Assembly: GCA_015233015.1 (NCBI GenBank)
Contig: JADFYO010000009.1
Coordinates: 1 to 64,000 of the forward strand
Direction: 5' to 3'
Source of the DNA: Nitrospirota bacterium
Lineage (GTDB): Bacteria > Nitrospirota > Thermodesulfovibrionia > Thermodesulfovibrionales > Magnetobacteriaceae
DNA: 64,000 nucleotides
Notes under the pieces: model-generated
What the model was told of the DNA's origin: nothing
The model's input: the letters and a program-made list of their open reading frames with translations, nothing else
Databases searched by the model: none
Shown here: positions 16,516-24,496 of the stretch, in pieces
Layout: each line of letters begins with the position of its first letter
Position numbering within the stretch: position 1 is the stretch's first letter
Position numbers and translations under genes: made by a program

Positions 16516-19001
16516 AGCTCTGCCATCACATTCATTATGGTATCGAATATAGGTTTCCGGGGTTTCCGGCTGCCGCTTAGTACATAAAAGACATCGTGGG
16601 CCAGGTCAGATTCGGTGTTCACTCTGGCCATGAGTATATTAAGAGAGTGCGACGCGAATATCCTTGTGATGTCATAGAGAAGACCCACCCTGTCCGACGC
16701 CATGACCTCAAATATCGTATATTGAGCATTGGATTCGTTATCCACTTCAAGCATTGGTTTGAATATGCTTTTCCTAACGGGATATTGTCTGATTACCGGC
16801 ACCTTTGTGCCCAGGGCCGCGGCGGTTATCTCTTCTTTCAGCATGTCGTCAAGCCCGTCCCACCACAGGGCGCTTACGTTGGCTATTTCAATCCTGTCGA
16901 TAATAAAGCCTGCATCGCAGCTGCTGAATGTCCTCAATGACACTATGTTAAACATTCTGGAGGACAGCACGCCGACAATGCCGGACAGAAGTCCCTGCCT
17001 GTCATTAGCGACAATAGTTATGCTTAGTGTGTCATCCCTATTTCTCTCCATTGAAAAGGCACATCCCGATTGCTTGAAATCGAGAAAGAGTGAAAATTCC
17101 TTTATCACCTTCTCCGGCGTGCCAGAGGCCAGATAGCGTTTGGGAAGCGTGCCGATGAACTCTGTTATTGCCCTTTTGGCGGCGGCCAGCTCAGCCGGAG
17201 CGAGGGTTTTCCCGTCTAAGTATTTGTCTATATACCGGTCAGTATCTTCTTTAATGCCGCGCATATTATTAAGTGTCCTCTCATAAAGGCCGGCAAGCAG
17301 GCGTTTCTTCCAGCTGGTGAAAAAATCCGGGTTAACTGCTGACATATCCGCATATGTGATAAGAAAAAGGGCGGCCAGAAGGCGCTCATTGCTGACCGAA
17401 TCTGAGAAAGACGCTATTACCTCCGGGTCCTCGATGTCAGAATTGAACGCCGTGCGAGACATAAGAAGGTGGTGCCTGACCAGGTACTCGACCTCGTCCC
17501 TTTCGCCTTTGCTCAGATTGAATCTCTCCATAATGGGTTTAATCACCTTGTAACCCTCGGCTGAGTGCAGGGCGCCCTTTGACTTTCCAAGGTCGTGAAA
17601 CAGGAGCGATAGATAAAGGATGTGTTTTCCATTGAAATCATGATAAGTCCTTCCTAACAGGCTGTCTGTGTCCTTATCGGCAAGTCCCTCCAGTGCCTTG
17701 ATAGTAAACAACGAGTGCTCATCTACCGTATAGACATGATAAAACTCATGAACGACTAATGACCTCAGACCACCAAACTCAGGGATAAATCTGTCCAATA
17801 CGCCGTCGTCATGCATAGCCCTCAGAACGGTGAAAACGCGGCTGCCCTTGAGTATGTCGATAAAGGCGGCTACCGCGCATGGGGATGACCTTGTCTTCCT
17901 GCCGATTATATAGAGGTGTCTCCTGATGAAATCCCTGAGAAATGAGGTAAAATCTTTGCCGGTGTTGCTGCGCATACGATATGCCTCAAGAATAAGACAG
18001 GGTTCTTTTTTCAGGTCAAGGGTGGCGTTTACCATAATCCTGTTCTGCGACAGAGAAAACGTCTCGTTTATTTTGGAAACTGTGAACTTACGCGGTATCC
18101 TTACGTAGGCCGACCCCGCGATGTTTCTTACTCTGGCAGTTATCTCCCTGACGGACTTTGCCTTCAGGTAATAAAAGCGAAGCAATCTCTCAGAGGCGCG
18201 AAAATACTTAGATGAAGAAAGCCCCAGTGCCCTGGCGGCATCGCTTTGCAGCTCAAAGGACAGGACATCGTTTGCCCTGCCGCTGATAATATGGAGGGCA
18301 GTCCGCAGCCTTAATAAAAAATCGTAGGACTTGAGGAGTTTTCTATAGTCTTCATGGGTCAGTATCTTTGACATATCCTCGACGCATTTCAGGTGCAGGG
18401 CGATTTTACATAGCCACAGGGCCTCGTGAATCTCTCTCAGGCCGCCGTCAGACTCCTTTACGTTTGGCTGGAGCATATATACCGATTTGCCGAATTTCGT
18501 AAATCTTTTATGATTTTCCTTAAGTCTCCCGACAAAAAAATCCCTGTGTCCTTTTATGAACACCTCGGGTTCTACCCTTTCGCGGTATCGCTTCAGAATG
18601 GTCTGGCTGCCGGCAAGAAAACGCGCGTCAAGAAGGGATGTCCTTGTTATTACGTCTCTTTTAAGTTCATCTATGCACTCGTCAGTTGTCCGTACGCTGT
18701 GGCTTAAGGGAAGGGAGCGCTCCAGGAGCTTATAGTAAACGGCCTCGACACTGTTGGTATCGCTTCTGTCGTTTATGACAAACATAAGGTCGATGTCCGA
18801 AAAGGGCGCAAGCTCACATCTGCCATAGCCGCCAATGGCAAACACGGCCATATTGTACGTGTCAAATCCCGCTGTAAGAGCAGCCGCAACGACGGCGTCA
18901 ATCTGCTGCGAGTGCCAGCGCACAATGTCGCGTCCGGTAAAACCGTCGGCAAGCAGTCCTGCCATAGTGTTTAACAGGTTGATGTCTGAGGTAGTTTTCA
19001 T
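16497..19001 (-). CDS. glnD: [Protein-PII] uridylyltransferase/uridylyl-removing enzyme
   Basis: GlnD senses glutamine and adds or removes UMP on PII proteins, setting nitrogen assimilation. The 834-residue protein has all four parts in order: a nucleotidyltransferase domain (GGYGR at 57-61 and the metal-binding DID at 69-71), the linked helical domain, an HD hydrolase domain (LLFHDLGKSKG near residue 465, with a later HHLLMSR), and two C-terminal ACT domains (about 680-745 and 770-830). The active residues are intact. It is the first gene of the glnD-tamB-bamA-surA-like run, an unusual link between nitrogen signalling and envelope assembly. No strong ribosome site precedes the ATG. Confidence 0.93.
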   Translation of the reverse strand: MKTTSDINLLNTMAGLLADGFTGRDIVRWHSQQIDAVVAAALTAGFDTYNMAVFAIGGYGRCELAPFSDIDLMFVINDRSDTNSVEAVYYKLLERSLPLSHSVRTTDECIDELKRDVITRTSLLDARFLAGSQTILKRYRERVEPEVFIKGHRDFFVGRLKENHKRFTKFGKSVYMLQPNVKESDGGLREIHEALWLCKIALHLKCVEDMSKILTHEDYRKLLKSYDFLLRLRTALHIISGRANDVLSFELQSDAARALGLSSSKYFRASERLLRFYYLKAKSVREITARVRNIAGSAYVRIPRKFTVSKINETFSLSQNRIMVNATLDLKKEPCLILEAYRMRSNTGKDFTSFLRDFIRRHLYIIGRKTRSSPCAVAAFIDILKGSRVFTVLRAMHDDGVLDRFIPEFGGLRSLVVHEFYHVYTVDEHSLFTIKALEGLADKDTDSLLGRTYHDFNGKHILYLSLLFHDLGKSKGALHSAEGYKVIKPIMERFNLSKGERDEVEYLVRHHLLMSRTAFNSDIEDPEVIASFSDSVSNERLLAALFLITYADMSAVNPDFFTSWKKRLLAGLYERTLNNMRGIKEDTDRYIDKYLDGKTLAPAELAAAKRAITEFIGTLPKRYLASGTPEKVIKEFSLFLDFKQSGCAFSMERNRDDTLSITIVANDRQGLLSGIVGVLSSRMFNIVSLRTFSSCDAGFIIDRIEIANVSALWWDGLDDMLKEEITAAALGTKVPVIRQYPVRKSIFKPMLEVDNESNAQYTIFEVMASDRVGLLYDITRIFASHSLNILMARVNTESDLAHDVFYVLSGSRKPRKPIFDTIMNVMAELWQTLN

Positions 19002-19122
19002 TGTATAATAATAGTATTTTAGCCATTTATTTTACCACTTTTCGCGTAAACAAACTATGAACCGGAACATGAGCCGAGCGTCTGATGTTCCCTTGTTCAT
19101 CTATAGAATAGAACTTGCTTGA
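19002..19122. other. glnD upstream region
   Basis: About 120 bases between glnD and the MITE. It should contain the glnD promoter on the minus strand, but I do not see a clear consensus. Bases 19113-19122 (ACTTGCTTGA) are the left copy of the MITE target duplication. Confidence 0.4.
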
Positions 19123-19346
19123 CAGGGCAAACGCATTAGAAATTGCCTCCCTTATTTTTGTCATTCCGGCCACATTTTGTCATTCCGGCTTGTCTGGAAT
19201 CTGTCCTTATGCCTCAGAATATGCACAATCATCATAAAACTCCCACTAAAGGGAAGATTCTGGACAAGCCGGAATGACTGAAATGGACAAACCGGAAAGA
19301 TTGCATAGGTATCTTCTGCTTTATTTTTTTAAATGCGTTGCCCCTG
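19123..19346. mobile_element. MITE, copy 1 (224 bp) with perfect 10-bp target duplication
   Basis: The element has imperfect terminal inverted repeats: CAGGGCAAACGCATT at the left and AAATGCGTTGCCCCTG at the right. It is flanked on both sides by the identical ten bases ACTTGCTTGA (19113-19122 and 19347-19356). A second copy at 28672-28897 is highly similar along its length. Inside is a long internal inverted repeat (19179-19202 with 19255-19278) containing CATTCCGGCTTGTC. There is no coding capacity. Ends starting CAGGG with 8-10-bp duplications suggest mobilisation by an ISAs1-type transposase, which is inference because no such gene is in the window. Confidence 0.85.
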
Positions 19347-19440
19347 ACTTGCTTGATTTAAAGTATGACTTAATGGTTAAATTATGCTGTGGAGTGAGAA
19401 TATCGCCAATCAAATGATGTTTTATAAGGAGGTGACTATC

Positions 19441-19713
19441 ATGAAAAAAATGTTCCTGCTTTTTATTGCGATGACATTTATTTTTGTTTCTTACGTCAGC
19501 GCAGAAGATGCTACACTCAATAAGGCGTCTGTTCAGGGGAAATACAGCAATCTTATTCAACTGATGCCCTGCTCCAAGGACAAAAAGACCTACGGAGAAT
19601 TCAATGACTATGGTAAATGGTCAGGAGGCGCATGGTGTGGTCAGAAAGGTCTGTCTGGTTACTGGGTATATGTTGCTCCTAATTGGTATGTATGGGGTGA
19701 TAAGAACCAGTAA
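19441..19713 (+). CDS. Small secreted protein of unknown function
   Basis: The 90-residue product starts with a clean Sec signal peptide (residues 1-22, cut after VSA) and gives a mature protein of about 68 residues. The mature part is rich in Trp, Tyr and Gly (GKWSGGAWCGQKGLSGYWVYVAP) with two cysteines, which may form a disulfide. AAGGAGGTGA lies seven bases before the ATG, so this start is much better than the upstream in-frame options. I do not recognise the family. It stands alone between the MITE and the repeat array. Confidence 0.7.
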   Translation: MKKMFLLFIAMTFIFVSYVSAEDATLNKASVQGKYSNLIQLMPCSKDKKTYGEFNDYGKWSGGAWCGQKGLSGYWVYVAPNWYVWGDKNQ

Positions 19714-20010
19714 ACGAGCTGTTTCATTCGCGCTTTAAGCCGTTTCTAAAGAGTTGTCATTTCATTAGGTTCTCCTCCATGGCGCTCTGAAAAGCGGTTG
19801 TTTCTGCATTAGGCCTCGGTCTTGCTGGATTCATCCGGCACGACCGGGAGCCGACATGCCGGGGTATTCTGTTTTCTTGTATTATTCAGTCAAAGTCCCT
19901 TGCCCTGTTAGCTTAACAATCTCAGAACATCTAAGCAGAAATAAAATGATCATAAATAAAATCTATTGACAAACGACAATTCAACAGAGTACCATAGCCA
20001 AGCTGTACCA
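19714..20010. other. Intergenic region ahead of the HTH-EIIA gene
   Basis: About 300 bases with no gene. The only clear signal is a promoter candidate on the plus strand: TTGACA at 19966-19971 and TACCAT at 19990-19995 with an 18-base spacer. It would start transcription just before the repeat array. A GC-rich stretch at 19800-19860 has short inverted pieces (CCGGCACGACCGG) but no convincing terminator. Confidence 0.45.
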
Positions 20011-20110
20011 TATAACGACATGCAATGACAAATCATGACAAGTGATGACAGGTAAAGACAACTAATGACAGGTGATAACAGACAATGACAGGTAGTGACA
20101 AATGAGGACA
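20011..20110 (+). repeat. Ten tandem 10-bp repeats (NNNNATGACA) before the HTH-EIIA start
   Basis: Ten consecutive 10-base units all end in ACA, nine of them in GACA, with ATGACA as the commonest tail. Examples are TGCAATGACA, AATCATGACA, AGTGATGACA, ACTAATGACA and GACAATGACA. The period is exactly one helical turn, so the conserved tails lie on one DNA face. The array ends two bases before the ATG at 20113, and its last unit (AATGAGGACA) supplies the GAGG ribosome site. It lies in the presumed 5' leader, so it could act as a DNA operator array or as an RNA-level site. Confidence 0.85.
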
Positions 20111-20112
20111 CG

Positions 20113-20802
20113 ATGAACCTGACAGTGAAGGATATGGCAGCGCTTTTGAATGTCTCCGGCAAGACCATTTACAGAATGATTCAGAATGATACAATCCCCT
20201 GTTTCAGAGTAAGCGGCCAATGGAGGTTCGATAAAATTGAGATCTCTTCATGGCTTGAAGACAACAGGTCGTTTTCAAAGAAAGTTCACATTACTAAACC
20301 CTCCCTTGAAGACGAGGAGATAATATCCATATCGGAATTTATGCTAAGAGGCGGTATTTATTACAACATTCCAACAGGGTCAAAACAATCTGTGATTTTA
20401 AACTGTCTTAATCATATCAAGACAAGGATACCCGATATGAAGACCCGCGACCTAATGGCCCTTATTATGGATAGGGAGAATTTATGTTCAACCGCGGTTG
20501 GACATGGCATTGCTGTCCCACATCCAAAGACATTCGAATCGTTTACCTCTGTTTCCTATATCGCCCTTTGCCACCTGAAAAAACCAATCCCCTTCGGTGC
20601 AATGGACAACGAAGATGTAAGCACGCTTTTTTTTATATTCCCACGGAGTGAACGGCGTTTTCTGAGGATACAGTCAGTCCTGTTAAGGCTTTTGAAAGAC
20701 GAGGATGTGTTATCTGCTGTAAAACAGGTATTGCCTCAGAATATAATCACTCATATACTGTTTAAAAAAGAGGCTGAGATGTTCGGCAAGGTGCCCCAAT
20801 GA
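20113..20802 (+). CDS. HTH (excisionase-type)-PTS EIIA fusion regulator
   Basis: The 229-residue protein joins an N-terminal excisionase/MerR-like helix-turn-helix (residues 2-50, with VKDMAALLNVSGKTIYRMI and WRFDKIEISSWL) to a C-terminal PTS EIIA domain of the nitrogen-type PtsN family (about 75-225). The phosphorylatable histidine is in GHGIAVPHPK and is intact. Family logic predicts a DNA-binding regulator whose state is set by PTS phosphorylation. I take the ATG at 20113. A GTG at 20095 would add six residues encoded by the repeat array. It lies 21 bases before the Ehr operon and is the obvious candidate to control it. Confidence 0.85.
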   Translation: MNLTVKDMAALLNVSGKTIYRMIQNDTIPCFRVSGQWRFDKIEISSWLEDNRSFSKKVHITKPSLEDEEIISISEFMLRGGIYYNIPTGSKQSVILNCLNHIKTRIPDMKTRDLMALIMDRENLCSTAVGHGIAVPHPKTFESFTSVSYIALCHLKKPIPFGAMDNEDVSTLFFIFPRSERRFLRIQSVLLRLLKDEDVLSAVKQVLPQNIITHILFKKEAEMFGKVPQ

Positions 20803-20823
20803 TGCCAAAGATAAGAGTTACCC

Positions 20824-22863
20824 ATGATTACCCCCATTGAATTATCGATTTTCTCTGCCATTGCGTTTGCCATACCTATACTTTTTGTTATAGTGATTGG
20901 CAATAGCAGACGCCTGTTGATATGCATATCTTTTTCTGTATCGGCGCTGGCCTCTTTAATCAATGTTGCAGCGGGGATTATGGCGGTTTCCAATGGCGAG
21001 GCGCAACATCTGATACTTCCGTTGGGGCTGCCCGCCCTTCCCTTTCATTTGAGACTTGACGAGCTATCCGGATTTTTTCTCGTTGTCGTCGGATTGCTTT
21101 CATTTTTTGTATCGATATACTCAATAGGCTATGTCAGCGGGCTTGCCACAGGCAAACCCGTAAAGAGGCTGATTGTGTTTTATAACATCTTTATTGCCGC
21201 GATGTTTATGGTGTGCCTTGCCGATGATGCTCTGTTTTTTCTGGTTGCGTGGGAGGTTATGGCAGCGGCATCCTACTTTTTGGTCATGTTTGAGGACGAA
21301 CACAGCGAAAACAGGAGGGCGGCCTATCTTTACATGGTAATGGCTCACATCGGAGCTGTTTTAATACTTCTGTCCTTTGGAGTACTGGCGGGAGTTACGA
21401 CGGGCTTCGAGAGTTTTACCGGTTATACTTTTGATGCGATGAGGGAGGCTAACATTCCTCCCAAGTGGGCAGCTGTGGCTTTTTTGCTTTCTTTTTGCGG
21501 GTTTGCGGCCAAGGCCGGCGTTATACCATTTCATGTATGGCTTCCAGAGGCACATCCGGTTGCGCCGTCAAATGTATCGGCCCTCATGAGCGGGGTAATG
21601 CTTAAAACGGCCATATACGGGATAATACGAATAACCTTCGATATAATCAGAGTGTTTCCATGGTGGTGGGGGACTATGGTACTTGTCTTAGGTCTGATTT
21701 CTGCCGTTATGGGTGTGCTTTACGCGCTGATGCAGCATGACTTAAAAAAACTCCTTGCATATCATTCGGTTGAGAATATTGGAATAATTCTTATAGGAAT
21801 AGGGTTGTCTATGATATTTACCTCTTTTCGCCTTCCTCTCATGGCAGCGCTCGCCCTCCTGGCAGGTTTGTATCATACTATTAATCACGCTATGTTTAAG
21901 GGTCTGCTTTTTATGGGAGCTGGGGCAGTCCTTCATGCCACGCATGAAAGAAATATGGATGAAATGGGTGGTCTGATACACCAGATGCCCTGGACGTCCG
22001 CCTTTTTCCTCGTTGGCTGCATATCTATTTCAGCCCTGCCGCCATTTAATGGATTTGTCTCCGAGTGGTTGACTTTCCAGGCGTTTCTATTGTCTCCGTC
22101 TCTGCCTATCCCGATGATGAAACTTCTCATACCTTTGGGGGCAGCCGTCCTTGCATTAACCGGCGCTTTGGCAGCAGCCTGTTTTGTAAAGGTCTTTGGC
22201 GTGATATTTTTGGGGAACTGGCGGGGGCATCACCACCACGCGGCAGTTGAGGCCGGATGGTCTATGCGCATAGGGATGGCGCTTGCATCGCTTACCTGTC
22301 TTTGTCTTGGAGTTCTGCCGGCCATTGTCCTGAACTGGATGGACGTCATTTCTGAAAAACTTGCGAACACAAAGCTCATCAGTTCATCCGGGGTATATGG
22401 ATGGATGTGGCTTACGCCTGTTGACCCTGAAAGGGCTTCCTACTCTGGCCCGCTTGTCCTTATCGGAATTGTCGCCGTATGTACGATAACTTATTTACTG
22501 CTCCATGTAAAGCCTGGAATGATAAGCAGGGTGCCGGTCTGGGATTGTGGGTTTCAGAAACTTACCTCCAGAATGCAGTATAACGCGGTATCTTTTTCTA
22601 TGCCTTTTCGCAGGATATTTGGGTATCTGTTTGATATAAAAGAACAGATACGGCTGTCCCCGCAACAGAGGCACACGGCCTTTCCTGTGAAATCCAATTA
22701 CTACCTTCGCATAAGAGACCGTTTCTGGGGTTGGATTTACAGACCCGTTATCGATAGGGTCGTTTTACTTTCCCGAAAGGCAGGTTTGCTTCAGCATGGG
22801 CGGATACATGTGTACCTTATATATTCATTTCTGACAATAATCGTTCTGCTGGCCTTGTTATGA
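20824..22863 (+). CDS. hyfB: Ehr/Hyf-type complex, NuoL/M-like antiporter subunit
   Basis: This 679-residue, multi-span membrane protein belongs to the HyfB/HycC branch of proton-pumping NuoL/M-like subunits. The ion-path residues are present: Glu in FLVAWEVMAAASYF, and Lys in FAAKAGVIPFHVWLPEAHP and LMQHDLKKLLAYHS. It is the first structural gene of a six-gene run with stop/start overlaps (4 bases with the next gene). In hydrogenase-4 and related complexes this subunit moves protons or sodium in step with the redox arm. The histidine pair HHHHA near residue 475 is an oddity of the loop. Confidence 0.88.
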   Translation: MITPIELSIFSAIAFAIPILFVIVIGNSRRLLICISFSVSALASLINVAAGIMAVSNGEAQHLILPLGLPALPFHLRLDELSGFFLVVVGLLSFFVSIYSIGYVSGLATGKPVKRLIVFYNIFIAAMFMVCLADDALFFLVAWEVMAAASYFLVMFEDEHSENRRAAYLYMVMAHIGAVLILLSFGVLAGVTTGFESFTGYTFDAMREANIPPKWAAVAFLLSFCGFAAKAGVIPFHVWLPEAHPVAPSNVSALMSGVMLKTAIYGIIRITFDIIRVFPWWWGTMVLVLGLISAVMGVLYALMQHDLKKLLAYHSVENIGIILIGIGLSMIFTSFRLPLMAALALLAGLYHTINHAMFKGLLFMGAGAVLHATHERNMDEMGGLIHQMPWTSAFFLVGCISISALPPFNGFVSEWLTFQAFLLSPSLPIPMMKLLIPLGAAVLALTGALAAACFVKVFGVIFLGNWRGHHHHAAVEAGWSMRIGMALASLTCLCLGVLPAIVLNWMDVISEKLANTKLISSSGVYGWMWLTPVDPERASYSGPLVLIGIVAVCTITYLLLHVKPGMISRVPVWDCGFQKLTSRMQYNAVSFSMPFRRIFGYLFDIKEQIRLSPQQRHTAFPVKSNYYLRIRDRFWGWIYRPVIDRVVLLSRKAGLLQHGRIHVYLIYSFLTIIVLLALL

Positions 22864-23810
22864 CAAAACCACTGCATTTAATTTTAATAGAGATTTTACA
22901 GGTCGTTATAGTCATTGCGGCAGCCCCTGCCTTTCTGGGATGGGTGGATATGCTGAAGTGCTGGTTACAGGGGAGGACTTCCGCCGGAATAATGCAGCCA
23001 TACAGGAATATTGCAAAGTTATTCGTCAAAGATGTGGTGCTTGCAGACAATGCCTCATGGATATTTCGCATTACCCCGTATTTGGTGTTCGGGACTGCCG
23101 TAGTTGTTGGAAGCGTTATCCCTATAATTTCGACAAACCTGTTTTTGGCCCCCAGTGCCGATATTATTGTGGTAATAGCGATTTTTGCAACAGCCAGATT
23201 TTTCATGGCATTGGCCGGCATGGACATAGGGACGGCGTTTGGCGGCATGGGCGCCAGCCGTGAGATGATGATAGCCTCTCTGACGGAGCCGGCCATACTT
23301 ATGGCTATTTTTACTGTGTCTCTGGCCGGCAGGTCAACATCTCTGCTTCATATAGTACAGTCATTTTCCAATGGGGCGTTAGTGCTGAGACCATCGATTG
23401 TGTTTGCAGGCATAGCGTTTGTTCTTGTGGTTATTGCCGAGGCAGGCAGGGTTCCGGTTGATAATCCGTCAACGCATCTTGAGTTGACGATGGTACACGA
23501 GGCTATGATTCTGGAGTATTCCGGCAGACACCTTGCGCTTATAGAGTGGGGATCGATGATAAGGTTTTTTCTTTTTGTTACACTTGGCATTGCATGCTTC
23601 CTGCCATGGGGAATAGCTTCCACGGATGACGCGGGGAGTATCGCCGCATCTGTGTTTTTTATGGTTATAAAAGCCGCTGTTATTGGGGTTGTTGTAGTGC
23701 TGATAGAGACCGGGCTTGCAAAGATGAGATTATTCCGGTTAACCGAATTCCTGGGGGCTGCTTTTTTATTGTCAACCCTTGGTGTGATTGCCTTTTTTAT
23801 TCTGGAGTGA
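22860..23810 (+). CDS. hyfC: Ehr/Hyf-type complex, NuoH-like membrane subunit
   Basis: The 316-residue membrane protein is the NuoH/HycD/HyfC homologue that connects the redox arm to the ion-moving arm. The conserved acidic cytosolic loop is visible: IAEAGRVPVDNPSTHLELTMVHEAMILEYSG. Other family segments are GRTSAGIMQPYRNIAKLF near the N-terminus and GMDIGTAFGGMGASREMM. It overlaps hyfB by four bases (ATGA) and is followed after one base by the HyfE-like gene. Confidence 0.9.
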   Translation: MTKPLHLILIEILQVVIVIAAAPAFLGWVDMLKCWLQGRTSAGIMQPYRNIAKLFVKDVVLADNASWIFRITPYLVFGTAVVVGSVIPIISTNLFLAPSADIIVVIAIFATARFFMALAGMDIGTAFGGMGASREMMIASLTEPAILMAIFTVSLAGRSTSLLHIVQSFSNGALVLRPSIVFAGIAFVLVVIAEAGRVPVDNPSTHLELTMVHEAMILEYSGRHLALIEWGSMIRFFLFVTLGIACFLPWGIASTDDAGSIAASVFFMVIKAAVIGVVVVLIETGLAKMRLFRLTEFLGAAFLLSTLGVIAFFILE

Positions 23811-23811
23811 T

Positions 23812-24477
23812 ATGAACTTACAATTACTGGCACAAATAAATAGTTTCCTGGCAGCCCTGGTGTTGCTGACAGCCTTTGCGATGTTGTCACAAAGAAAAAT
23901 AAATAGTTTGGTTACTTTATTTGCGTGGCAGGGTCTGTTTCTTTCAATCAACACAGCGGTAGTGGGCTTTGTCGCTGCTAAGCACCACCTGTATATATCG
24001 TCGCTATTAACATTGTCAATAAAGGTAATTCTCCTGCCATATATATTACATGTCCTTATAGTGCGCCTTAAGATTAGAAAAGAGATGGAAACAATAATGA
24101 ATATCCCTACGACGATGCTGATAGGGATTGCCCTTGTCATTTTTTCCTATCATCTTACCGCCCCTGTCAGGGAGATGTCCACTCTTATAACACGCTCCAC
24201 GCTTGCGGTTGCCCTTGCAACCGTTATGATTGGTTTACTTATGATGATTACGAGAAAACATGCCGTTACCCAGATAATTGGATTTCTTGCAATGGAAAAT
24301 GGACTTTTTTTTGCCGCTACCAGCGCGACATACGGTATGCCTCTTGTTGTGGAGCTGGGCGTTGCCCTCGATGTCCTGATTGCCGCATTCATATTCGGAA
24401 TATTTTTCTTCCATATAAGCACCACCTTCGACAGCCTTAGTGTGGAGCAGATGGAAAGCCTGAGGGAGGACAATTGA
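23812..24477 (+). CDS. hyfE: Ehr/Hyf-type complex, HyfE-like (NuoK/J-related) membrane subunit
   Basis: The 221-residue protein has about seven predicted membrane helices and matches HyfE, whose C-terminal part is NuoK-like. A lysine/arginine-flanked VIMIGLLMMITRKHAVTQIIGFLAMENGLF segment contains the conserved glutamate of NuoK proteins. I use the ATG at 23812 because CTGGAG precedes it and it follows the hyfC stop by one base. An upstream TTG would overlap hyfC. Confidence 0.85.
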   Translation: MNLQLLAQINSFLAALVLLTAFAMLSQRKINSLVTLFAWQGLFLSINTAVVGFVAAKHHLYISSLLTLSIKVILLPYILHVLIVRLKIRKEMETIMNIPTTMLIGIALVIFSYHLTAPVREMSTLITRSTLAVALATVMIGLLMMITRKHAVTQIIGFLAMENGLFFAATSATYGMPLVVELGVALDVLIAAFIFGIFFFHISTTFDSLSVEQMESLREDN

Positions 24478-24496
24478 CCCCCGTGAGAAAAGCGGC

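Noticed and set aside
20011-20110. The 10-bp repeats as a CRISPR array or plasmid-type origin iterons.
   Set aside because: There are no spacers of 30 bases and no cas, rep or dnaA-box context. The array directly abuts a regulator gene, which favours a regulatory role.
23348-23890. A 180-codon open frame on the minus strand opposite hyfC.
   Set aside because: It is an antisense shadow of a conserved membrane subunit, with Thr/Ile/Ala-rich composition and no motif.
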